Shown piece by piece: positions 1 through 6,031 of a stretch of 7,574 nt of DNA. Numbering within the stretch: position 1 is the stretch's first letter; each line of letters starts with the position of its first letter. A program made the translations under genes and the position numbers. The stretch is taken from positions 1-7,574 of the forward strand of contig QXWX01000173.1 in the NCBI GenBank assembly GCA_009911175.1. Direction: 5' to 3'. The notes under the pieces were generated by a model. The model searched no databases, had not been told where the DNA came from, and was given only the letters and a program-made list of their open reading frames with translations. Source of the stretch: Lachnospiraceae bacterium. GTDB taxonomy: Bacteria; Bacillota_A; Clostridia; Lachnospirales; Lachnospiraceae.

Positions 1-26
1 CTCCTGTTTAAGAGGTATAAAAACAC

Positions 27-62
27 GTCAAGCCCGCAAAAAACTTACATTTAGGGCTTGAC
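27..62 (+). promoter_or_regulatory. Leader hairpin upstream of the small toxin ORF
   Basis: A perfect 9-bp inverted repeat, GTCAAGCCC (27-35) and GGGCTTGAC (54-62), encloses an A-rich 18-nt loop. It ends 8 nt before the AAGGAGAGG ribosome binding site (71-79) of the small ORF at 87. Type I toxin mRNAs often carry 5' structure that limits translation, so a regulatory leader is a reasonable inference. It could also be the terminator or end of an upstream unit. The 3' arm contains TTGACA, but no good -10 lies at the right distance. Confidence 0.5.
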
Positions 63-86
63 ATAATAGGAAGGAGAGGCTTGTGT

Positions 87-173
87 ATGAGTATTTTGGA
101 GGTTGTATCAATTATTTCATGTATCTTTGTAATTCTTACATATGTTGACCGTAGGAATAAGAAAGATGATTAG
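87..173 (+). CDS. Small holin-like membrane toxin peptide (type I toxin-antitoxin type)
   Basis: A 28-codon ORF encodes MSILEVVSIISCIFVILTYV followed by the charged tail DRRNKKDD. It starts at ATG 87, 7 nt after the strong ribosome binding site AAGGAGAGG (71-79). One membrane helix spans about residues 4-20, and a basic/acidic tail ends the protein. This is the layout of the 'putative holin-like toxin' peptides (TxpA/BsrG-like) common in Clostridia, in which a helix is followed by a (T)Y(I/V)DRRNK-type tail. Family knowledge: such peptides insert in the membrane and are repressed by an overlapping antisense RNA. No antisense RNA can be demonstrated here, and the downstream terminator region looks truncated (see 220-241), so the antitoxin may be lost. 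Family assignment is by pattern only; a stand-alone membrane microprotein is the alternative. Confidence 0.6.
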   Translation: MSILEVVSIISCIFVILTYVDRRNKKDD

Positions 174-219
174 AGGAAGAAGCGGCTGCTCCATGTTTGG
201 GTGGCCATTTTCTGAGTAC

Positions 220-241
220 AAAAACCGCCCCTTAATCTGCA
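220..241. terminator. Truncated terminator: one arm only
   Basis: The run AAAAACCGCCCCTTAATCTG is what I would expect as the left arm of a bidirectional terminator that usually follows holin-like toxin genes. In intact loci the complementary AAGGGGCGGTTTT should follow after a short loop. Here the sequence changes to unrelated DNA (AACTGGCCCAGC) and no right arm is present. I infer a recombination joint near 245. The comparison to intact loci is from memory. Confidence 0.3.
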
Positions 242-257
242 AAACTGGCCCAGCTCA

Positions 258-286
258 TTGTAATAGGTGCATATAAATGATAAAAT
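258..286 (+). promoter_or_regulatory. Promoter of the ABC exporter genes
   Basis: A -35-like TTGTAA (258-263) and a -10-like TAAAAT (281-286) are separated by exactly 17 bp, fitting a sigma-A promoter (4/6 and 5/6 matches). Transcription would start near 293, leaving a leader of about 44 nt before the ATG at 337, with GGAGG at 327-331 as ribosome binding site. Confidence 0.55.
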
Positions 287-336
287 AATACATCTTGCAG
301 AGCCTGGAATGAAGATAAGAAAAGCTGGAGGCCAAT

Positions 337-1263
337 ATGAGCGATATACTAAAGACAGAAAGACTGACAAAGACCTATAGGAAATGCATAGCCGTAAATC
401 AGGTGAGCGTAACAGTGCGCCGGGGAGACATATACGGGCTGATTGGGAAGAACGGCGCAGGAAAAACTACTTTCATGCGTATGGTGTTGGGGTTTGCCTC
501 ACCGGATAGCGGACAGATGGAGCTCTTCGGCAAAACAGATTTAGAGCAGCAGAGAAAGTATATCGGAAGCCTGATTGAAGAGCCGGGCGGTTATCCCGGC
601 ATAAGCGCAAGGGATAATTTGGAAATCATCAGGAGGAATCTGGGCATTACAGATAAGGCAGTCTCAGATCGTATGCTGGAGCTTGTAGGGCTTGAATCGG
701 CCGGGAAGAAAAAGGTAAAGAATTTTTCCATGGGGATGAGACAGCGTCTTGGATTAGCCATTGCCCTGATAAGAAGGCCCAATTTCCTGATTTTGGACGA
801 GCCAATAAACGGATTGGATCCGTCTGGTATCAGGGAAATCCGGGATTTGCTATTAAAACTGAATCGGGAGGAACATGTGACGGTATTGATTTCAAGCCAT
901 ATTTTAGGGGAACTGTCAAAGATTGCGACAAGGTATGGTATCTTACGGGACGGCGTACTGATTGAAGAGATTGGCGCTGATCAGCTGGACGTAACATGCA
1001 GGCGGTATCTGAAGCTTACAGTGGATGACGCACAGAGGGCAGCGGCGGTTCTGACGGAAAAACTGGGTATCTCAAGTACGGTTGCGGATGCACATACCAT
1101 ATGTGTTTTTGAAAAGTTGGACACGACCGAAGAAATCAACTATGCAGTCGCGGCAAATGGAATTGCCTTGAAAGAGAGCCGTTTGGCCGGAGAGGATTTG
1201 GAAAGCTATTTTATGGAGAGAATGGGCGAGAGGCCCCTGCCGGGAGGTGGTTTCAATGCGTAA
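337..1263 (+). CDS. ABC transporter ATP-binding protein, BcrA/LanF type
   Basis: The 308-residue cytoplasmic ATPase is of usual length for the family and starts 5 nt after GGAGG. Visible motifs are Walker A GKNGAGKTT (37-45), signature SMGMRQR (131-137), Walker B FLILDEP (150-156), D-loop GLDP (159-162) and the switch histidine in ISSH (H188). Where most ABC proteins have a Q-loop, this one has IEEPGGYPG (80-88), that is, Glu in place of Gln. This 'E-loop' is known from lantibiotic-immunity and bacitracin-resistance ATPases (LanF, BcrA). The last third (about 220-308) is the usual C-terminal extension of that group. It overlaps the permease gene by 8 bp, so the two are translationally coupled. 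The likely role is powering export of, or protection against, a peptide or other membrane-active compound. The substrate cannot be read from the sequence, and no lantibiotic structural gene or two-component system lies in the window. Confidence 0.9.
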   Translation: MSDILKTERLTKTYRKCIAVNQVSVTVRRGDIYGLIGKNGAGKTTFMRMVLGFASPDSGQMELFGKTDLEQQRKYIGSLIEEPGGYPGISARDNLEIIRRNLGITDKAVSDRMLELVGLESAGKKKVKNFSMGMRQRLGLAIALIRRPNFLILDEPINGLDPSGIREIRDLLLKLNREEHVTVLISSHILGELSKIATRYGILRDGVLIEEIGADQLDVTCRRYLKLTVDDAQRAAAVLTEKLGISSTVADAHTICVFEKLDTTEEINYAVAANGIALKESRLAGEDLESYFMERMGERPLPGGGFNA

Positions 1264-2032
1264 TCTTTTGTATGGTGAGTGGTATAGATGGAAGAAGAAT
1301 AAAGCATTTTGGATATGCCTTTTATCTGCGGCAGGCATGATACTTCTTGTCTATTTGACCATGACGGCAGCAGGCCAGGCAATGGGCGCCGGCGGGGATG
1401 TTTTGAAGGAGACCGGCATTTCCGGTATGGCGGCACAGTTTGCTGGCGGAGGGCTTGTAACGATGTTTGGGATGATATTCCTTTGCATATGGATGGTAAG
1501 CGATTATACGCATGGAGCAATGAAAAATGTAGTCGGCAAAGGCTATTCCAGAATGAAGGTATTTCTGGCAAAGCATTTGTTTGGAATGGCAGTTACCCTG
1601 ATCATGAATCTGATTATATTCTTTGTGATATTGATAATCGGATTAGTCCTCATCGGAACGCCGGAGGGGGACAGGTTATTTTTCCAGAACCTGCTGATCT
1701 ATTTTGGTCTCCAGCTGCTTTTTGGAGCTGCTGTCAGCAGTATTGTCATTGCCATTTGTGAGTGGAGCCGGAATATGGCAGCCGGGATTGGGATTACGAT
1801 GGCAGTGATCATATTTTCCCCGTTGCTGGTACAGGGACTGGATTTACTGTTTTCTGTGCTGCGGTTGAATATATCAATCAGCAGATACTGGATATTGAAC
1901 CTTATGGCAGACTGTCCAACAGAAGCATTTCCACTGGAGTTTTTATTCCGTGGAATTTTGATGTCGGTTATCTGGTTATTGTTGCCGCTGGCATTAGGCG
2001 CTGCACATTTCCGTAAAACCGATATTGGATAA
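1256..2032 (+). CDS. ABC-2 type permease, partner of the upstream ATPase
   Basis: This 258-residue membrane protein has six predicted helices at about residues 17-38, 63-82, 108-133, 144-168, 172-194 and 231-250. It has a short basic N-terminus (RNLLYGEWYRWKKNK), as in BcrB/LanE-type permeases. I chose ATG 1256 because GGGAGG (1242-1247) lies 8 nt upstream; a GTG at 1247, in the same frame, would place the start inside that ribosome binding site. The 8-bp overlap with the ATPase gene (ATGCGTAA) indicates coupled translation and a two-protein complex. LanFEG systems have two different permeases and BcrAB-like ones a single permease; only one is present, favouring the BcrAB-like arrangement. 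The reading frame is intact. Assignment to ABC-2 is by topology and context rather than by a strict motif. Confidence 0.82.
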   Translation: MRNLLYGEWYRWKKNKAFWICLLSAAGMILLVYLTMTAAGQAMGAGGDVLKETGISGMAAQFAGGGLVTMFGMIFLCIWMVSDYTHGAMKNVVGKGYSRMKVFLAKHLFGMAVTLIMNLIIFFVILIIGLVLIGTPEGDRLFFQNLLIYFGLQLLFGAAVSSIVIAICEWSRNMAAGIGITMAVIIFSPLLVQGLDLLFSVLRLNISISRYWILNLMADCPTEAFPLEFLFRGILMSVIWLLLPLALGAAHFRKTDIG

Positions 2033-2081
2033 AGACAGTCTGAGCATGGAGGCAACAGGCAGCTTGGGGAGGGGAGATTTC

Positions 2082-2821
2082 ATGCATAAAGATACGAGGT
2101 GGGCAAAACAGATTATTTCCATGCAGGAAAAAGACGGCAAATGGTTTTTTTCCATACGCCCTCTGGCTCTTCCAGGTGGCCGATTACAACGGAGCAGGCG
2201 TTTTGGCGGCTGGAACATCTGGGCTATACAATACCAGAAAGCGTGTTCCTATATGAATAACTGTCTTGTTGGACAGGCGGAGGTCCCGGACCGCAGGGAA
2301 AAGATTTTGGACTGGGAGATTTTCGTTTCCCTTATGCTTACAGCATGGAGCAGAAGATTTTCGGATGGATATCCGGCGGCCAATAAAGTAGCCGGCCAAT
2401 GGACGGAAGGCTTATTGATTATACGTGTTTTTACCAAATATCCCTTTTGGTAAATTGCCTGGACAGAAGAACCGAGGAAGCTCTGATGGACTATGTTTTA
2501 GACAAAGAGGATGGAATCTATTACATATATAGCGAGAGAATCCTGTTCTTGCCCAAGGTTTTTGAAAGCAGGCAGGCCAGCCGTTATCTTGTGGCTGTTG
2601 AACTTTTATCCGAATACAAACATGCGGCATATAAGCTGCGGTTTGTTGCGGATTGGTTAAACGGGCTGAAAAAAGAAGATGGTAAGTGGGATATGGGGAA
2701 ATCAGTGAATGATAAGGTATATTTCCCGCTTTCCAATGACTGGAGAAAACAGGAGACGCGAGAAGCAGACTGTACAGAACGCATTTCAAGTTTGCTCTCT
2801 GTGTTGTCGGGCATACGATGA
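2082..2821 (+). pseudogene. Broken gene for an alpha/alpha-toroid (prenyltransferase/terpenoid cyclase-like) protein
   Basis: The fragments join into one protein only if three lesions are bridged. It starts at ATG 2082 after GGGGAGGGG (2067-2075) with RWAKQIISMQEKDGKW. After the T7 run (2145-2151) homology continues in another frame as FHTPSGSSRWPITTEQ and on to HLGYTIP. Near 2233-2240 it returns to the first frame as KACSYMNNCLVGQAEVPDRR, reaching NKVAGQW at about 2402. It then resumes in the second frame as GRLIDYTCFYQISLLVNCL and runs to the stop at 2819-2821, ending with GKWDMGKSVNDKVYFPLSND and READCTERI. From memory, relatives in Clostridia are uninterrupted proteins of roughly 280 residues with some 30 more residues between the last two parts, so the third lesion is probably a deletion of about 100 bp plus a frameshift. 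The repeated (Q)xKDGxW motifs are typical of QW-like toroid repeats. Function in the family is unknown to me. It lies 49 nt after the permease stop and was probably the third gene of that operon. Confidence 0.75.
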
Positions 2822-2888
2822 TAATCCTTGTGAATCCATTTTGCATACTAATTCTGAAAAATAGCAGGAATAACGATAGGGATTAGCA

Positions 2889-2921
2889 TGGACAAAAACA
2901 GGACAAATCTTGGACAAAACC
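2889..2921 (+). repeat. Three tandem 11-bp direct repeats, operator-like
   Basis: Three consecutive units read TGGACAAAAAC (2889-2899), AGGACAAATCT (2900-2910) and TGGACAAAACC (2911-2921), all sharing GGACAAA. The 11-bp period places each copy on the same face of the helix, the pattern bound by OmpR/PhoB-type response regulators. A TATGAT hexamer at 2953-2958 could be the -10 of a promoter for the VOC gene; no good -35 lies 17 bp upstream of it, as is usual for activator-dependent promoters. No regulator gene is visible in the window. The rest of the 2822-3020 gap shows no other gene. Confidence 0.5.
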
Positions 2922-3021
2922 GGAGATGAAATAGTAGAGATATAGGCTGTTCTATGATAAAATGAACTTTCAACAGTGAAGGTCTGTGAAGATCCGGTCA
3001 AAAATAGGGAACCACAGGTTG

Positions 3022-3038
3022 AAAGGAGTATTTATATG
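3022..3038 (+). promoter_or_regulatory. Ribosome binding site and original, now out-of-frame, start of the VOC gene
   Basis: AAAGGAG (3022-3028) is 7 nt from ATG 3036, an ideal start. That frame reads MKHVCMLYRW and stops at TAG 3111-3113 after 25 codons. The VOC frame opens at ATG 3047, 18 nt from the Shine-Dalgarno, too far for good initiation. The region between contains ATGTATGTATG (3043-3053); one more TATG unit would give MKHVCMYALSV in one frame, which looks like a normal VOC N-terminus. Confidence 0.6.
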
Positions 3039-3046
3039 AAACATGT

Positions 3047-3499
3047 ATGTATGCTTTATCGGTGGCAGATATTAACGCCGCAAGAAAATTTTATGAGGAT
3101 CTGTTTGGATTAGAGGTGTTTCAGGATTACGGTAAGAACATCGCCTTTACCTGCGGCCTGGCATTGCAGCAGGATTTTGACTGGCTTGTGAATCTGCCGA
3201 AAGAAAAGATATTAAAAAAATCCAACAATACAGAAATCGTCTTTGAGGAACAGGACTTTGACGGTTTTCTAAACAAGCTAAAAGAATTCCCGGACATGGA
3301 ATATCTGGGAGAAGTGATCGAACATAGCTGGGGCCAGCGGGTGATCCGGTTCTACGATTTGGACGGCCATATCATTGAGGTCGGCGAGGATATGAAAATG
3401 GTGATAAAACGCTTTCTTGCTTCCGGCATGACCATGGAAGAAGTTTCTGTGAAAATGGATGCTTCCGTGGAGGATTTGACAAAACTTCTAAATAGCTAA
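3047..3499 (+). CDS. VOC-family (glyoxalase/bleomycin-resistance fold) protein, 5' end frameshifted
   Basis: The 150-residue ORF has one VOC module. The first half has a beta strand followed by the helix DINAARKFYEDLFGLEVFQDYG (residues 8-29) and then the strand NIAFTCGLALQQDF. The second half has the strand TEIVFEEQDFDGFLNKL and then WGQRVIRFYDLDGHIIEVGED (about 95-115), with Glu111 in the usual metal-ligand position of the fold. A C-terminal tail (KRFLASGMTMEEVSVKMDAS, about 121-140) is seen in many clostridial members of this group. Members act as metal-dependent lyases, dioxygenases or drug-binding proteins; the substrate cannot be predicted. The body of the gene is intact, but the natural start at 3036 is in another frame, so expression from 3047 would be weak unless the frame is restored. 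Calling it a very recent pseudogene is equally defensible. Confidence 0.8.
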   Translation: MYALSVADINAARKFYEDLFGLEVFQDYGKNIAFTCGLALQQDFDWLVNLPKEKILKKSNNTEIVFEEQDFDGFLNKLKEFPDMEYLGEVIEHSWGQRVIRFYDLDGHIIEVGEDMKMVIKRFLASGMTMEEVSVKMDASVEDLTKLLNS

Positions 3500-3517
3500 T
3501 ATATGATGGGCGAATAA

Positions 3518-3533
3518 ACAAATCTAAATTTGT
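3518..3533. repeat. Short palindrome between the VOC and lipoprotein genes
   Basis: ACAAAT and ATTTGT flank CTAA, giving a perfect 6-bp inverted repeat 60 nt before the lipoprotein start. It lacks a T-run and is too weak for a terminator, so it may be an operator or may be chance. No convincing promoter was found in 3500-3592. Confidence 0.25.
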
Positions 3534-3592
3534 CGGGAAGATGTAGATAGAGGAAAATTGGAGTTGACAAAAGCAAGAAGGGAGAATTTTTT

Positions 3593-4078
3593 ATGTGCTT
3601 AAAAGTAAGAATTATTTTACCAACTATTGCAATCATGCTTTTATTTTCATCATGTTCATTTAATTCAATGTTATCTATTTATAATAATGATAAAAAAATT
3701 GCAAGCGAAACCAATACATTTAATCTTGGAGAAATAGAACAAGAAATCGATAACAAAAAGATTGAAGCAAAAATTGACGATATTGAAGGAATGGAAACTA
3801 TTTGGTCTTTTACGTCTGATGAAGATATGGATATTGAACTTTCAGGTGAGATGTCCATCAAAAGTGGAAAAGCAAAATTGGTACTTATTTTACCTGATAA
3901 CACATTAATCCTATTAGCTGAAAAAGACTTCGCCTCTAACAGTAATGAGATAACGCAGACATTCTCAGTTAAACAAGGTTTAAATCGAATAAAACTAGTA
4001 GCAGAAAAAAACACAGAATTGGATTTAGTGCTGGCTTCTACAGACGGAGATTTTCAAGAATTAGGTATTAATTGGTAA
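3593..4078 (+). CDS. Small lipoprotein of unknown function
   Basis: The 161-residue protein starts 8 nt after AAGAAGGGAG (3575-3584). The N-terminus has a basic start (MCLKVR) and a hydrophobic stretch (IILPTIAIMLLF, 7-18), then FSSC with Cys21, a lipobox that predicts signal peptidase II cleavage and anchoring to the outer face of the membrane. The rest is acidic with alternating hydrophobic strands (WSFTSDEDMDIELSGEMSI, AKLVLILPDNTLILL, RIKLVAEKNTELDLVLASTD), suggesting a beta-sandwich. I do not recognise a family. The gene is clearly more AT-rich than the ABC and VOC genes upstream, which suggests a different origin. It is followed after 41 nt by the group II intron and, once that is removed, by the acetyltransferase gene, with which it could be co-transcribed. 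Confidence 0.78.
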   Translation: MCLKVRIILPTIAIMLLFSSCSFNSMLSIYNNDKKIASETNTFNLGEIEQEIDNKKIEAKIDDIEGMETIWSFTSDEDMDIELSGEMSIKSGKAKLVLILPDNTLILLAEKDFASNSNEITQTFSVKQGLNRIKLVAEKNTELDLVLASTDGDFQELGINW

Positions 4079-4104
4079 CAGGAGTTAGAGCATAAAACTC
4101 TACA

Positions 4105-4119
4105 CCACAACTTTCAGTT
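4105..4119 (+). other. Group II intron 5' exon target: IBS2 and IBS1
   Basis: The last exon bases are CCACAA (4105-4110, candidate IBS2), CTT, then TCAGTT (4114-4119, candidate IBS1), directly before the intron's GTGCG. Inside the intron TTGTGG (4391-4396) is the exact complement of CCACAA. AACTGG (4406-4411, with a second copy at 4304-4309) pairs with TCAGTT with one G-U pair. The order EBS2 before EBS1 fits domain I. This supports the 5' boundary at 4120. Confidence 0.5.
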
Positions 4120-4601
4120 GTGCGCCCAGCAAAGGGCAATTAACCTAACAGGTGCAAATCCTGTCTGCGAAGGTCTAGCCAACCAGCAGTAGCGAGTCTT
4201 GCGTGGCGGTCAGTAATGGCTGGTGCGAAGCGTAGACAGCAAGCAAGTAGGGCTGCAATGCGATTGAGCCTCGAAATGTTGAAGTTCAGAGGGCTGACGT
4301 CTTAACTGGTGCGGAAAGCAATATCGGGCAGTTCGTATAAGGCGAGAACTGTCCGGCACTGCGGGGTCAAAGAGCCAGTCATGCTTGACATTGTGGTTAA
4401 TTGTCAACTGGGGAGAGCCTGCCGCTTCTTGGAAACAAGTACGTTTTATCAACTAGAAGATGGAGATAAGCGGATGGGTGGCAGGCAGTCGGATAGTCTC
4501 ATAGTACCATAGAAGCCGGGTAATGCCGGTGGAGGGAAGGGGGCTACATAGTAACGGTCTTTCTGATGACACATCAACCGTGCTCAGGAACGGAGGTATT
4601 G
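4120..4601 (+). ncRNA. Group II intron ribozyme domains I-III
   Basis: This 482-nt stretch has no real gene. It is the 5' catalytic RNA portion: the conserved GTGCG 5' end, multiple GC-rich helices, and the candidate exon-binding sequences TTGTGG (4391-4396) and AACTGG (4406-4411). A strong ribosome binding site GGAGG (4592-4596) at its 3' border serves the intron-encoded protein. Individual subdomains were not folded, so their limits are unassigned. Confidence 0.75.
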
Positions 4602-5901
4602 ATGGGAACAAAATTAGAAAGGATAGCAGAAATATCGGCGACAACGCCGAAGCCAGAGTTCACTTCTCTGTACCATCTGATAAATGCTGAAATGCTCATG
4701 CAGTGCCATAAGGAACTGGATGGGAAGAAGGCAGTAGGGGATTGACAGGGTGACAAAAGCAGAGTATGAAGAACACCTGGAAGAGAACATCACAAATCTG
4801 GTGGAACGGTTAAAGAACAAGGCATACAGGCCACTGCCATCGCTAAGGGTGTATATACCGAAAAGCAACGGAAAGATGAGACCGCTGGGGATTGCCTCTT
4901 ACGAGGACAAGATTGTGCAGCTTGCGGTAAAGAAAATACTGGAAGCGATTTATGAACCGAGATTCCTTAACTGTATGTATGGGTTCAGACCAAACAGAGG
5001 ATGTCATGATGCGATAAAGGAAGTCCACCGCCAATTACAGAACGAATGGATTAACTATGTGGTGGACGCAGACATCAGGGGATTCTTTGACCACATGAGC
5101 CATGAATGGATTATGAAATTTCTGGGGCTGTATATTAAGGACAGAAATCTCCTGTGGCTGATAAACAAATATCTGAAAGCCGGAGTGGTAACAGAAGGTG
5201 TCTATGAAGCAGGCGAGGAAGGTTCAGCGCAGGGAAACATCATCAGCCCGATTCTGGCAAATATCTATATGCACAATGTACTGACGCTTTGGTACAAGTT
5301 TGTAGTGCTGAAAGAGACAGAAGGGACGTGCTTCCTGGCGGTGTATGCAGATGATTTTATTGCGGGATTCCAGCACAAGTCAGACGCAGAGAGATACTAT
5401 GCCGCACTGAAGGAAAGGCTGGGGAAATTCAATCTTGAACTGGAGGAGAGCAAGAGCCGGCTGATTGAGTTTGGAAGGTATGCGGAGAGCAACAGCAGAC
5501 GCAGATATGGAAAGAAGCCGGAGACATTTGATTTTCTGGGTTTTACTTTCTACTATGGGAAAGGCAGGAAGAACGGAAATTTCTGTGTGAAGCCGAAAAC
5601 AAGCAGAAAGAAATATGCACAGAAACTAAAAGCCATGAAGGAATGGCTGTATGCCAATAACGACCTGCCTGTGAAGGAACTGATAGAAAAGCTGAATAAG
5701 AAGCTGGTAGGGCACTATAGGTATTATGGTGTCTCCTATAATGGCAAGAAGCTGGGTTCTTTTCTGCATTTCACGCAAAGATATCTGTGCAAAGCACTGA
5801 ACAGACGAAGTCAAAAGAAAAGCTATACATGGGATGGGTTTGCTGACATGCTAAAAGTTTATCCTTTAGCAAAACCAAAGATTTATGTGAGGTTATTCTA
5901 A
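4602..5901 (+). pseudogene. ltrA: Group II intron reverse transcriptase/maturase, one-base frameshift
   Basis: Translation should start at ATG 4602, 5 nt after GGAGG, giving MGTKLERIAEISATTPKPEF and reading to GKKAVG. There the run GGGG (4737-4740) has one G too many and the frame hits TGA at 4743. With one G removed the protein continues GIDRVTKAEYEEHLEENI and is about 432 residues, normal for the family. Numbering from GTG 4750: PLGIASYEDKIVQ (45-57), catalytic Asp in DADIRGFFD (106-114), SAQGNIISPILANIY (159-173), the active-site YADD (199-202) and FLGFTF (262-267). The maturase/X domain follows (about 285-350), and the C-terminus is NRRSQKKSYTW to KPKIYVRLF. No HNH endonuclease is present. 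It binds the intron RNA for splicing and copies it at target sites. As read, initiation at 4602 makes only a 47-residue stub; the long second part has no good ribosome binding site near GTG 4750. Confidence 0.85.
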
Positions 5902-5920
5902 AAGTGAATGTTACTATGAG

Positions 5921-5954
5921 GAGCCGTGTGCGTGAAAGGCGCACGCACGGATCT
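5921..5954 (+). ncRNA. Group II intron domain V
   Basis: GAGCCGTGTGCG pairs with the downstream CGCACGCACGGATC around a GAAA loop, the standard domain V hairpin of about 34 nt. The catalytic AGC triad is at 5922-5924 and the dinucleotide bulge falls in CG at 5944-5945. Compared with the textbook helix, the third base pair is a G-A mismatch and one G is extra beside the loop, so the helix is slightly irregular but plainly recognisable. Confidence 0.85.
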
Positions 5955-5955
5955 G

Positions 5956-5992
5956 TGAGGGGCTTGCGGCGTGAGCCGCTTGCCTACTCGAC
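5956..5992 (+). ncRNA. Group II intron domain VI with branch-point A
   Basis: GAGGGGC...GCGGC pairs with GCCGC...GCC-A-CTC around GTGA. The unpaired A at 5986 within CCTACTC is the likely branch nucleotide. The intron ends GAC at 5990-5992, so the A is seven bases from the 3' splice site. The following exon begins TGATATACTGG. Confidence 0.7.
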
Positions 5993-6031
5993 TGATATAC
6001 TGGAAAGCCGGGAGTTAAGAAAGGAGAAAAA

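Larger units (their letters stand above)
4120..5992 (+). mobile_element. Group II intron with internal reverse transcriptase gene
   Basis: The element begins with GTGCGCCCAGC at 4120, the conserved 5' end of group II introns. The first 480 nt are structured RNA (domains I-III, for example the stem TTGACA/TGTCAA at 4385-4390 and 4402-4407). The maturase gene fills domain IV (4602-5901). Domain V (5921-5954) and domain VI (about 5956-5992) follow. The 3' end is placed at AC 5992, matching the AY rule, with the bulged branch-point A at 5986, 7 nt from the end; 5993 is the alternative. It lies in the intergenic space between the lipoprotein and acetyltransferase genes, in sense orientation, so splicing would restore a continuous transcript. 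I could not assign a structural class with certainty; absence of an HNH domain excludes the endonuclease-bearing types. The RNA parts look complete, but the reverse transcriptase is frameshifted, so mobility would probably need help from another copy. Confidence 0.88.

Noticed and set aside
58..86. TTGACA at 58-63 as a -35 box for the toxin gene
   Set aside because: No acceptable -10 hexamer lies 16-18 bp downstream, and transcription from there would start at or after the toxin's start codon, omitting its ribosome binding site.
170..370. A 66-codon minus-strand open frame across the toxin's 3' flank
   Set aside because: It crosses the ABC promoter and start codon, has no convincing ribosome binding site and no recognisable protein features.
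3564..3592. TTGACA at 3564-3569 as a promoter for the lipoprotein gene
   Set aside because: The matching -10 position is a T-run just before the ATG; the transcript would lack the ribosome binding site.
4105..4122. CACAAC-TTTCA-GTTGTG palindrome as a terminator-type target of a group IIC intron
   Set aside because: The right arm includes the intron's own invariant GTG, so the palindrome would be only 3 bp in the uninterrupted exon.
4309..4512. A 67-codon plus-strand open frame in the intron's 5' part
   Set aside because: It lies in the structured RNA domains, has no ribosome binding site and no protein-like composition.
4750..5901. Reverse transcriptase as part of a retron or diversity-generating element
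   Set aside because: The flanking group II RNA (GTGCG end, domains V and VI) and the maturase domain explain it fully; there are no template/variable repeats or msr/msd features.
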